NCBI GenBank assembly: GCA_021397845.1
Contig: CM038039.1
Location: forward strand, 174,194,526 to 174,258,525
Reading direction: 5' to 3'
Origin: Areca catechu
Lineage: Eukaryota > Streptophyta > Magnoliopsida > Arecales > Arecaceae
DNA length: 64,000 nucleotides
Every line of letters begins with the position of its first letter. The first letter of the stretch is position 1. The notes under the pieces are model-generated. The model was not told where the DNA came from, ran no database searches, and saw only the letters and a program-made list of their open reading frames with translations. A program made the position numbers and the translations under genes. This document shows positions 11,718 to 23,092 of the stretch, in pieces.

Positions 11718-12085
11718 TTAGCGGGAATCAGAGGTGGGAGAAGGTGGATTGAGTGGATCTAAGGAAAGTGGGGTAGAGATGTGGTCCCAAGTTTTTGAAA
11801 GGGCTTTTCTATTGCTTGGCTAGGGTTCAATAGGAAAGGTATGCCATAGGTTTGGGTCCTATGGGATATATAAAAAAGGTTATCCCGACATCCGAGTCAG
11901 CTCGACCAGAACCTAGTCTGCTCGAGTCAGCTCGAGCAAGGATCAACAAAAAAGCTCTAAAAACCTAATAAAAAGGTATCTATCCCTAGAAACATACTAA
12001 ATTAGGTGGTTATCTATTTCAAGTTGGTTAAGGAGATTTTCTAGATAATTTTACTTAATTTTAAAGAAATTAGGTCAAACAATTT
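11718..12085 (-). other. Spacer between pol and third ORF, copia A
   Basis: No coding seen. 11886-11940 contains GAGTCAGCTCGA-type words (sense GAGCTGACTC), the same motif class that is repeated in the LTR at 17843-18185. A possible separate promoter or packaging region for the third ORF; inference only. Confidence 0.5.
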
Positions 12086-15000
12086 CTAAAACAGGTCATA
12101 TAACCCTAATTCTCCTCTAATCATTTGAAATCTATCTTCATTAAGAAGTTTAGTGAAAATGTTAGCTAATTGATTTTCTATTGGAACAAATTCAAGCTCA
12201 ATATTTCCATTTTGTACATGATCCCTAATAAAGTGATGTCTAATTTTTATATGTTTTATTCTAGAATGCTGAATTGGATTCTTTGTTAGATTAAAAGCAC
12301 TTGTGTTATCATATTTGATAGGAATTTTTTTTTGAATAACACCAAAGTCTTCTAGTTGTTGCTTAATCCATAACACTTGTGCACAATAACTTCCTGCAGC
12401 TACATACTATGCCTCAATAGTGGATAGTGCTATAGAGTTTTGTTTCTTACAGTGCCATGAAATTATGTTCAACCCTAGAAACTGACAAGTACTACTAGTG
12501 CTTTTTCTATCAATTTTACATCCACCATAATCAGCATCAAAAAAGCCAATTAAATTTAATGAAGATTGCTTAGAATACCATAGACCTGGATTACTTGTTC
12601 CTTTTAGATATTTTATGATTCTTTTAATAGCAAGTATATATGATTTTTTAGGATTTGATTGAAATCTAGCACATATACATACACTGAACAAGATATCAGC
12701 CTACTAGCAGTTAAATACAACAGTGATCCAATCATATCTTGATAAAGCATTTGATCAATGTTGTGTCCATCTTCATCTTTATCTAGTCCACAGGAGGGGC
12801 TCATGGGTGTGCTCATTTCTTTGATTGACTCCATACCAAACTTTTTAATGATTTTCTTGATGTATTTCGCTTGGTTGATAAATATTCCTTCTCTTGTTTG
12901 CTTAATTTGGAGTCCAAGGAAGTAGTCAATTCACCCATCAGGCTCATTTCAAATTTGCCCTATATAAGCTCAACAAATTATCTACACAACTCTTCATTAG
13001 TTGCATCAAAAATAATGTCATCTACATAAATTTGTACAACTAACATGTCATTTGCTTTTCTTTTAGTGAACAAAATAGTGCCTACATTTCCTCTAACAAA
13101 ATCATTTTCAAGTAAAAACTTACTCAATCTATCATACCATGCTCTAGATGCTTGTTTTAAACTATATAATATTTTATTAAGTTTAAAAACATGATTTGAA
13201 AGAGCATGATTTTCAAATCCTGGTGGTTGTTTTACAAAAACTTTTTCTGAAATAAAATCATTCAAAAATGTACTTTTTACATCCATTTGAAAGAATTTGA
13301 AATCCATGTAGCAAGCAAATGCAAGCAATAATATAATGACTTCTAATCTTACTACAGGTGCATAGGTTTCCATCAAAATCTATTCCTTCTTCTTGATTAT
13401 ATCCTTTAGCCACTAATCAAGCTTTATGTATGATTACTTGGCCTTTTTTATCTAACTTATTTCTATAAACCCATTTAGTTCCTATGACAGGATGATCTGA
13501 TGGTCTAGTCACTAAGATCCATACATTATTTCTTTCAAACTGGTTAAGTTCTTCATGCATTACCATCATCCAATTAGGGTCATTTTCAACTTCTTCTATA
13601 ATATATGGTTCTACTTGTGAAACAAATGCTAGGTAATTAGATGACCTAGTCCTAACACCTTGTGAGGGATCACCAATAATTAAATCTTTAGGGTGTGAAG
13701 TTATATACCTCTATTCTCTTGGTAGATCACCATGATCTTTGCTTACCATTTCTTCTTCTTCTTGAGTTGGTTTGTCCTTTAGGCTCATATCCTCCATAGC
13801 TTTATCAATTGCACCTGTATCATTGTCAATGCACTCTTCTTTTCTAGAAGGTGAGGAGTTAGCTTCATCAAAAATAACATGCACAGATTCTTTAACAGTT
13901 AATGTTCTTTTGTTAAATATTCTATAGGCTTTTCTAGATGTTGAATAATCAAGAAAAACTGCTTCATCAGATCTAGCATCAAATTTTCCTAGGTTATCCT
14001 TTCCATTATTCAACATAAAGCATTTACAACCAAAAACATGAAAATAATGAATGTTAGATTTTCTATCATTCCAAAGTTCATAGGAGATTTTCTTTAAAAT
14101 TGGTCTTATCAAAATATGGTTCAAAATATAGCATGCAGTGTTCACAGCTTCTATCCAAAAGTATCTTGGATGATTGCCTTCACACAACATAGTTTGGCCC
14201 ATCTCTTCCAATGTCATATTCTTCCTCTCTACAACACCATTTTGTTATGGTGTTCTAGGAGCGGAGAAGTTGTGATCAATGCCATGCTCAATGCAATATT
14301 CATCAAAATATTGATTCTCAAATTCTATGCCATGATCACTTCTAATAGATATAACTGAAAGATTTTTCTGGTTTGAGACTTTCTTATAAAATTTTTGAAA
14401 AACTTTAAAAGCTTCATTCTTGTGTGCGATAAATAAGACCCAAGTAAATCTCAAAAAATTATCTACTATCACAAGTCCACATTTCAGACCACCTAGGCTT
14501 GTGGTCCTAGTTGGTCCAAATTGGTCCATGTGTAGTAGCTCAAGAGGTCTAGAAGTAGAAAATATATTTTTCGATTTAAAACTCTCCCTAGTTTATTTAT
14601 CAAATTGACATGCATCACAAACATGTTCAAAATCAACTTTAAATCTTGGCAAACCTTTAACTAGATCTTTGAAAATCAATTTAGCTATTGTATGCATGCT
14701 AGCATGACCTGGTCTCCTATGCCAAAGTAAGCTAGATTCCTTGGTTTTAGCATTCATTGCCACAAGACTTGTACTACTAGTTATGGCTAGATCATTTAAG
14801 TCTACCACATATATGTTTCCAAGTCTATGACCAATGAGCTTGGTGCTAGAATCAAGTGAGTTAGTTATAATGCACATTGAAGATTCGAAGACAACCTTGA
14901 AGCCTCTATCACATAATTGACTTATACTTAATAAATTGTGCTTCAATTTGTCAACTAGCAATACATTTTTAATGAATGTAGAAGGGGTAATTATGATCTT

Positions 15001-15120
15001 ACCGATGCCAACTATCTTCCCCTTACCATTGTCACCAAAAGTGAACATTCCTCCATCCTTCATTTCTAGGATGATGAATTGTTCTTTGTCACCCATCATA
15101 TATCTTGAACAGCTGCTGTC
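12086..15120 (-). pseudogene. pol of copia A: protease, integrase, reverse transcriptase, RNase H
   Basis: Reading on minus: preintegrase segment with ESSLLWHRRPGHASMHTIAK (about 14740-14680) and CDACQF at 14593; integrase core MDQFGPTRTTSLGGLKCG (14529) with the second catalytic Asp kept in IRSDHG and the Glu in VVERKN (a Q just before it is now a stop); reverse transcriptase with QMDVKSTFLN and an intact YVDD (IYVDDIIFDAT, about 13020); RNase H end with HIKIRHHFIRDHV and the final ELGLYDLF. Frames at 13711-14217, 12978-13376, 12407-12834 and 12086-12376 are separated by stops and shifts. It would copy and integrate the element's RNA; this copy is inactive. Confidence 0.9.
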
Positions 15121-15173
15121 CAGATGCTATCTTTTTTTTGTATTCTGGGCTACAAGACATTCTTGCAAAATAA

Positions 15174-16949
15174 TCATGTAGTTCTTTTAGGTACCCAAGC
15201 TTTATTGGGTCCTTGCAGGTTAGTAAGAGTGGTCCCTTTGTGAATCCAAATCTTTTTAAACTTACTTCTATTTTTATTTTTTATGTAACATTCAAAAGAC
15301 TTGTGACCAACCCCAGTGCATGAATAACAAACAACTCTTGATTTTTGAAAGGATGCAAATGTTGAAACTCTATGTGCATAAGATATTTGAGTTGAAAACT
15401 TAGGTACATAAGATTTTGAAGCTGTAAATTTTGTAGCTATAATTTCTATTTGTATGCAAAGGATTATAACCAATGCCAGCTTTGTTATTTGAGTTCCTTT
15501 GATCTTCCAAAATCAACTCAAGCTTATTTGAACTCAAAGTTAATTTTTCAACTAAAGGCTTGAGTTTTTCAACTTCTTTTTGCAAACCAATGTTTTCTTC
15601 ATTTAAAGCCTTATTCTTTCCAAGATAGTCATTCTTTTCACATTGCAAAACTCTATGCTTTTCAAAAATGCTATTAACTTCTTTTTGCAAAATTTTGTTC
15701 TTTTCTATAATTTCATCTTTTTCTTTCAATAAAGCATCATTATTATTTTTCAAAGACTTTATTTTCAAACCAGCCTTTTTGTATTTAGTTAATAACTCAA
15801 GAAATGCATTGTTCAATTCTTCAAATATAAATTCATCATTAGGTTCAAGAGACATTACCTCATCCTCAAGACCCATTAAACATATGTTCGTAGTTTTTGT
15901 AGTCTCTTCTTCATCATTTGAAGTAGACTCCTCGCTATCGCTTCAAGTTGCAACCATTGCTTTCTTCTTTTTCTTTTTGTAAGTTTTCTTCAATGTTGGA
16001 TAGTCTGATAAAAAATGCCCTAGTTTCTTGCATTCATAGCAGATGGGCTGTTGCTCTTTATCTTTATCTTTTTCTTTTTCCTTCTCTTTGCATTGTTCCC
16101 CCTTTCTATAGAATTTTCTCCAATGTCTTGCTTTTCTTCTGCCCATAAATTTCTTAAATCTCTTCATAATTAAAGCAATATCTTCATCTTCCAGTTCATC
16201 TTCGGAGGAGGGGCTTTCTTCTTCTATTTCTTCTCCTTGCTTCTTCAATTCTGCTATAGCTTTAAAGGCTATAGATTTTTTCTTTTTGATCTTATCCTCA
16301 CTTCTATGCTGCATGGTCAGCTCATGAGTAATCAGGGAACCCAATAGATCATTTAGTGGTAAAGTATTCAAGTCCTTCAGTTCATGGATAGCAGTGACCT
16401 TCGAATCCCATTTGTTCGATAGAGATCTCAAAATTTTTTGCATGAGGTCTGCATTTGAATATGCCCTACCAAAACTCTTTAGACCGTTAATAATATCTAT
16501 AAATCTTGAGAACATGGCAGATATAGTTTTATTTGGTTCCATCTTAAATAATTCATAATTATGTACAAGAAGATTAATCTTAGAAGTTTTCACTTGAGAG
16601 GTTCCTTCATGGGTTACTTCAAGTTTATCTCAATTTTTTTTGCTAAAATGCAAGTAGAAATCTGGTTAAACTTGTTGGCATCCGAAGCACAATATAAAAG
16701 ATTCATTGCTTTGGTGTTCAGCTCACCCATTTTCATGTCATGTTCATCCCATTCCTCTTAAGGTTTTGGGATGTCCATGCCATCAACCTTCTTCATGGGT
16801 GTGTGAGGTCCTTTTAAAATTATTTTTCATAATTGAAAATATATTGCTTGTATGTAAATTTTCATTCATGCCTTCTAGTAAGTATAGTTAGTGCCTGTGA
16901 AAAGTGGAGGTCTGTTTATAGATTGGCCTTCGGCTAAAGAGGTACTCAT
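15174..16949 (-). pseudogene. gag of copia A
   Basis: Start chosen at 16949 (MSTSLAEGQ), 48 nt from the primer-binding site and aligned with the start in copia B. The text NRPPLFTGTNYTY, then NTKAMNLLYCA and, in the main open frame (16593-15943), INLLVHNYELFKMEPNKTISAMFSRF, is the UBN2 capsid fold. A Lys/Glu-rich segment leads to the zinc knuckle CYECKKLGHFLSDYP (the last Cys is lost). A coiled-coil region (15876-15400, many KNKAL/LLKEKDEI-type heptads) and a second knuckle, CYSCTGVGHKSFEC, follow. Frames are broken at several points. The capsid would package element RNA. Confidence 0.88.
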
Positions 16950-16996
16950 AGGGTTTGTCATTTATCTTTACTCTAAGTAATTTTTTAGAGACACTA

Positions 16997-17007
16997 CTAT
17001 GATACCA
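16997..17007 (-). other. Primer-binding site of copia A
   Basis: Minus strand begins TGGTATCATAG two bases inside the LTR end at 17010. This is the initiator-Met tRNA class of site with a change after the first eight bases. Confidence 0.75.
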
Positions 17008-17009
17008 GT

Positions 17010-18540
17010 TGTTGCCCAGGTGGCCAACCCAAGAGGGGGGTGAATTGGGTAATTAAAATTTTTTTCAAGTATGTGCTCTTTTTAGAATTATTAGTGTGGT
17101 GAGTGATATAAGTTAAGAGTCAAATGCGGAAGCAAATAAAGATCACAAATAACACAAGCATAAACACAAGCAAATTTTAGTGGTTCGGAGCAACCCAGCT
17201 CCTATGTCCACTATCCAAGATACCACTTGAAATTTTTACTATATTCACCATGGAATACAGCCAGTTTGTTTTGCACCAGAATCACAAACCACAACCCAAC
17301 TCTTGGTTTTACACCGGGATCGCCAAGAACCCAATACAATATTAGTTTTTCCGGGCTCACTAATAACCCACACTTGGTTTTCAAAGGCTTGCCAAAAACT
17401 CAAACAAACCCCAAGTTACAGCCCTTGTTATACTTGGAACAACTCAAATAAAAGAGTTAAAAAATATAGCAATACTAATGACAAACCGATCATCGTCGGG
17501 TGGTTGCAGTTATAGCTCTTGAGAAGCCTTTTTGATTCCTTCCTTGAATGCTATTTAAGGCTTCTTATCTTCCTCAATTAATGACTCAAGAATCTGATGG
17601 GAGTTGGTGAAGTCTTGAGTTCTTCTCTTGAAAGCTCTCTTGAATGTTCTCTTAAAAACTCATTAACTTTTCATTAACTTCTTCAAAAGTTATTCAAATC
17701 TCTTATCTATCATGTCTTGAACTGATTCTAAGTGGATATGACCATTGTAGAGCTTTGGAATTCAAAATATGATCGTTGGAGCACTTTTTGGAATTAAAAA
17801 AATAGTTCTAGAACTAGCCATTACGTGCCTGGGATAGGTGCTCGAGTCGGCTCGAATGGATCGAGTCGGCTCGGATGCTTAGACCTGCTGAATCTTCACT
17901 CTGGTCGAGTCGGCTCTTCTCAGTCGAGTCGGCTTGGATGGCTAGTTTTCTTAGAACTAGTTTTCTTATGACTCTGGAGGAGTCGGCTCATCTGCACATG
18001 AGTCGGCTCAGTTGTCTATCTGAGGGATTTCACTTTAGATGAGTCGACTAAAATTCTCAGTACTTCAAAAATTGAACTCTACCTGAGTCGGCTCTTCATT
18101 CTCGAGTTGGCTCGATTGCCTGCATGCTAGAGAACTCAGTGTCGTGCCAGAACCAAGAGTCGGCTCTTCTGCTTAGAGTCAGCTTGAGTGATTGGTTTTG
18201 CCAAAAACCCTTCTAAGCTTCCCTAGAATTCTTCTAAAGGCTTCCAACTAACTTCAAATATTATCAAACTTCTTCAAAGCCTAAACTAAGTAATTTAAAT
18301 TTGAAAATTACATTGAATTGTCCCTTTTTCATGAATACACAAGTGATTTTTCTTTAGGTTCTTTACTACATGAAACTTTTCAAAAATAACCTTGTCATAC
18401 ATCAGTAACTTCAGAACTGTAGGAAGATTGGTTGTTCATTCAAATCATCCTACAAAAACTTATAAAATACTTGAGAATAGTTAGTATCAAATGCATGCTC
18501 CAATGTTTTGTTATCATCAAAATCATTCTAGGGGTCAACA
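17010..18540 (-). repeat. 5' LTR of copia A
   Basis: 1531 bp, + strand TGTTGCCCAGG to GGGTCAACA. Reverse-complemented, both ends match the copia B LTR (TGTTGAC-CC and CTTGGGTTG...GGGCAACA). Holds the motif array at 17843-18185. Confidence 0.88.
17843..18185 (-). repeat. Reiterated GAGTCGGCTC motif array in copia A LTR
   Basis: Eleven copies of GAGTCGGCTC or one-base variants, irregularly spaced by 15-60 bp. In the element's sense they read GAGCCGACTC. Irregular spacing argues against simple tandem slippage and for kept binding sites. SIRE elements are known to carry repeated short motifs in their LTRs. Confidence 0.65.
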
Positions 18541-21503
18541 TAGTTCTTTCAAGATTAAGGAAGATGTGACACTTCGATCGCAGCCCTACTAGAGCCACCG
18601 CCAAGAATGGAGAAACCTACTAATCGACCCACCAAAGATGATGTCAACACTATCACCAGGGAACTAGAGGAAGAAATCAAAGCTAGCAGTGAGGAGAAAA
18701 GTCTTGATGAAACTATAAATTTAACCTGGGCCAATGTAAGGGGAGTTGATACCCCTGCCATGATCCTGTGGTCATAACACTCAATATTGATGACTATAAT
18801 GTCCATTGTGTACTTATTAATAATGAAAGTTTGGTAGATATTTTATTTAATGATACATTCTTAAAAAAAATATTTTTCTTGAACGACTAAAAAGGTAGAT
18901 GCACCAATAATAGGATTATCGGGAGAATTGGTCCCAGTTAAGGGTATTGTCATATTGCCAGTGATAGAAGAGAGTGTCCCCTGATGATCCCAAGTGCATC
19001 TCACCTTTACAATTATAAAAACTCCCTTAACCTATAATGTCATATTCGTTCGACCAGGATTGAATGCTTTATAGGCGGTAGTATCACCTTATTACTTGCT
19101 AATAAGATTTCCTATATTCTGAGTAGGAGAAGTGCGTGGAAACCAAGCTTTTGCAAGACAATGCTACCTGGAGGCCCATAAGCCAAGCAAATCAAGCTTC
19201 TGGATGGTCTTCCAATTGAAGGATTGGACACCATGGATGAATTAACTGAAGAAAGATGGAAGCCTATGGAGGACCTTGTTGCCATACCCCCTCGTGATAG
19301 GAACCCCTGGCATGTTGTTTGGATTGGTTCGAGACTAAGCAGTGGTTGATGATCTTTTTACAAAGAAATATTGATATCTTTGATTGGACTCCCATAGATA
19401 TGCTAGAATTGATCTCGAAGTAATGATGCACCACTTGAAGGTAGACCCGAATCATCATCCCTTAAAGTAGAAGAAAAGAAGCTTTGCATTGGAATGTCAA
19501 AGAGTCGTAGCAGAAGAGTGCAGAAGCTAGCTGATACCGGGTTCATCAAAGAGGTTAACTATCCCTAATTATTGGCCAATGTAGTGCTAGTGACAAAGGC
19601 CAATAGGAAATGATGAATGTGCATAGATTTCAAAGATCTTAACAAAGCCTATTTGAAGGACAGTTATCCTCTTCTCTGCATTGATCAGCTAGTAGATGCA
19701 ACAACTGGTCATGAACTCCTAACTTCATGGATGCATTTTCAAGACAACCAAATCCAAATGGTGCCTGAAGATGAGGAGAAAATCTCTTTTATCACTAACC
19801 AAGGTTTGTTTTATTACAGGGTGATGCCATTTGGTTTTAAAAACATAGGAGCAACCTACCAGCAGCTAGTGAACAAGATCTTTAGGGACCAAATTCACCA
19901 CAATATATAGGTTTATGTTGATGATATGCTAGTTAAGAGCCACGTCTCTCGGAGTCATGTGGAAGATCTTGAGAAAACTTTCACTATGCTGCATCGGTAT
20001 TGAATGAAACTGAACCCTACCGAATGTGCATTCGGAGTCATCTCTGGGAAGTTTTTTGGGTTTATAGTATATGAACAAGGAATTAAAACCAACCTAGAGA
20101 AAATCCAAGCCATGAGGTAGATAGCTATGCCAAAAACCATAAAAAATATCTAAAGGCTCACCGAATGAATTGCTACCCTCAACCAATTTGTTTCAAAATT
20201 GATTGATGATGTTTATCCTTCTTCCAGACATTGAAAAAGCTAAAGGATTTTTAATGGATCGAGGAAAGTTGGAAGGCATTTGAGGAGCTCAAAGCCTATC
20301 TTGGTACCCCTCCACTTCTTAGCATGCCAAAAGAAGGGGAGGAGCTATATCTGTACTTGGTGATTTTCCCTTCTATCATTAGTTTTGTACTTGGTGGTTT
20401 TCCCTTCTGTAATTAGTTTTGTCCTTGTTTGAGAGAAGACCAGACATAAAAGCTGGTGTATTATGTCGAATGGGACCTATAAAATATCGAAACCAGGTGT
20501 ACCCAGCTAGAAAAGCACATCTTTGCTTTTATGATATCGGTCAAAAATCTTCAACTATATTTCCAAGCCCATTCGGTGGTAGTCCTCATGAAACAACCTC
20601 TTCGAATGACTTTAAATTGACTTGATACTTTGGGCAAGATAGCTGAATGGGCTCTTGAACTATTTGAGTTTGATTTGGCATTCTGCTTGAGACCATCTAT
20701 TAAGGTAACATGCTCATTTATTTTGTCACCGAATGTACCATTCCTGAAAAAGAACTTGAAGAAGAAGATCCAATACTTGAAGACCCTGAGAACCAATGGA
20801 TGATGTCATGGTTGGGGCCTCAAATGCTAATGGCTCCTAAGAAAGACTTATACTCATTAAGAAAGACTTATACTCATTATCTTGGAAGGGTGGGACATCC
20901 AGTATGCCCTCCTGTTCAAGTTCTCTTCTACCAACAATGAAATTGAATATGAGACCTTGATAATTGGCCTCACCGTCACCCAAGAACTAGGAGTTTGGTA
21001 CCTGAAAGTCCACAACAACTCCCGACTGGTGGTGAGCCATATCCTGAATGAGTATGAAGCCCGAGAGGAATATATGAAGCAGTATCCCTAGAAAGCTAAA
21101 AGACCTGATTTTAGCCTTAAGTAGTTTTGGCATACAGCAGATTTCCAAAGAGGAGAATGCTTGGGTAGATACCTTTTCTAAACTCATTATGTCTATACCC
21201 AACTACTTATGTGTGCAAATCTTCTTTGAAGTTTTGGAAGAGCCCAGCATTAACAAGCCAACACCAGTGCTCCAAATAGACACTGAGCCTTACTAGATAG
21301 ATCCACTCATCCAGTATCTCCATGATGGGAGCCTATCCCCAGATAGAGTGGAAGCTCATAAGATGAGAAACTAAGCTTCCAAGTTTATACTCTATAAGAG
21401 AAACTCTACAATAGGAGATTTTTCCAACCCTTTTTGAAATGACTGCATTTCTCTAAAGCAAGGCTACCCTCTAAGAAGTTCATGAAGGAATTTGCGGTAA
21501 CCA
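18541..21503 (+). pseudogene. Decayed Tat-like gypsy pol remnant
   Basis: Fragments in the order expected of gypsy pol. A protease-like stretch lies at about 18780-19060 (DDYNVHCVLINNESLVDILF, then PLTYNVIF). Reverse transcriptase is at 19617-19910 (MCIDFKDLNKAYLKDSYPL, PEDEEKISFIT, YYRVMPFGFKN), and 'VYVDDMLVKS' follows an in-frame stop near 19908. A second, plant-type RNase H is at 20880-21110 (FSTNNEIEYETLIIGL, VHNNSRLVVSHI). The start of integrase is cut at 21503 in a segment matching ALREVHEGICG-H of the Tat element. Small local duplications (34 bp at 20353; 21 bp at about 20837) add damage. Copia A abuts its left edge and copia B its right. Confidence 0.85.
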
Positions 21504-23035
21504 TGTTGACTCCTGTATTGATTTTGATGATTAACAAAATACTTGAGTATATTTAAGTACTAACCAATTATTGAAGTGTGTTTTATCAGAAAAGGTACTC
21601 ATCAGGTTAGTAATTTGGATTACTTATCAAATAGTTTGAGAAGCCCTCTTTGTGGTTGATACACTCAAGATTGATGGACTTAAGTATATAAGGATGGCTT
21701 GAAAAGACTTAAGAGTCAAGTTTAAAAAGGATTCAGCAAAGTTTCAGTTGAATTTTAGAAAGTTTTAGCAAGTGTTAACTCAAAGTGTTGACTCACAGTG
21801 CAAGTATCGACTCATGAAAAGTGAAGTGTCAACTCAAGCTAATACATAGAAAGAAGTTTCAGATGGCATGCTTGAAGTGTCGACCATACAGATGAAGTGC
21901 TGACTCATGTGTCAACTCATGGATCAACTCAAAGCATGAGATAGAATTTATATAGAATATGTTAAATTTCAAGACTTCCCTCAAGTGTCGACTCATCAAA
22001 TGAAGTATCGACTCATCTGAGATTTCTAGAGAGCTTCAAAGAACATCTGTTGAACTAAGTGTCGACTCATGGAAGCTAAGTGTCGACTCAAGTATCGACT
22101 TATGACCTGAAGTGTCAACACTCGAAGTTCTGATGAACTATAATGGCTAGTTTTTTCAAACACAGAACTTATCCTTTTCATCCTTCAATGGCTAGTTCAC
22201 CTCTCCAATGGTCATAAACTACCATTTGGGATTTGAAAAAGTATTTAAGGTGATCTTAAATGAAGAAGAAAGTAGAGAGAAGTTTACATTGAATATTTAT
22301 CAAGAGTTCATCTACTTTCAAGTCAAGTTAAGCCTTCAAGCTTTCAAAGCATTCGAGAGCATTCAAGTTTAACCATTCAAGCTGTATTTAAGGCTTCAAC
22401 AACTTGAAGACAAGCATCTACAGCAAATCTACAAGAGCTTCAAAGAGGTACTTGCTTTTATTGAAAGCTTTTTGTATTCTTAACAATATTATTGAATCCT
22501 TTCTTTTGTTTCTAGTTTCAAAGGGAATGAAACTAGAAGTGGAGGTTTGTTGGTGAGCCTTTATGTTAAAACCAATGAAGGTTTTTGATTAGCCTAAGTC
22601 ATAAAATCAAGGAGGTTATTGGTGAGCCTAAGTTATAAAACCAACAAGATTTTTGGTTATCTCGCAAAACCAAAGGGGTTTTGACTTATGTTCCCGATGA
22701 AAAGAAGTTGGGTTTTGATTAGTAATCCAAGAAAACTAATCGACTGTAATCAATAAAGATTATAATAAAAATTCCAAGTGGACCTTGGAGAGTGGATGTA
22801 GGTGCTTTGGTATGCACCGAACTACTATAAAATTTTGTATGTTTGTGTTGCTTGCTCTTTCTTATTTGTTTTTACTTACCTTACATTTACTTTTTAAATT
22901 AGCTACACACTCTAGGTCACTCACAAACACTAGCAATATACAAGGACTTTAATTATTTTTGAATTGGAATTCATTAGCTATTATTTTTTTTTGAAACCCA
23001 ATTCATCCCCCTCTTGGGTTGCTTACTGGGCAACA
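21504..23035 (+). repeat. 5' LTR of copia B
   Basis: 1532 bp with TGTTGAC at the left and GGGCAACA at the right, ending two bases before the primer-binding site. Homologous to the copia A LTR in inverted orientation. Confidence 0.88.
21787..22121 (+). repeat. Reiterated GTGTCGACTCA motif array in copia B LTR
   Basis: About 13 copies of GTGTCGACTCA or close variants (GTATCGACTCA, GTGTCAACTCA), often preceded by GAA. They sit at the same relative place as the GAGCCGACTC array of copia A. Irregular spacing. Confidence 0.65.
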
Positions 23036-23037
23036 AG

Positions 23038-23049
23038 TGGTATCAAAGC
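23038..23049 (+). other. Primer-binding site of copia B
   Basis: TGGTATCAAAGC, two bases (AG) after the LTR. Initiator-Met tRNA class. Confidence 0.85.
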
Positions 23050-23092
23050 CTTGTTCTCAGTGTATAGGTCTAACCGCCTTGAGTAAAGATCT

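Larger units (their letters stand above)
11146..18540 (-). mobile_element. Copia A: SIRE-like Ty1/copia element, 3' end outside window
   Basis: On minus, in order: 5' LTR (17010-18540), primer-binding site, gag with UBN2-type capsid and CCHC knuckle, protease, integrase, reverse transcriptase, RNase H, then a third ORF. The order protease-integrase-RT defines Ty1/copia. The extra ORF after pol and the protease/preintegrase signatures fit the SIRE/Maximus lineage. Element I interrupts the third ORF at 11146, so the rest and the 3' LTR are off the left edge. The right end abuts the Tat-like remnant at 18541. Copia B is a clear relative with a near-equal LTR length (1532 bp). Confidence 0.9.

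Noticed and set aside
23038..23049. Primer-binding-site words as tRNA gene fragments
   Set aside because: Only the 3' tRNA complement is present, always at an LTR edge; no cloverleaf is seen anywhere in the window.
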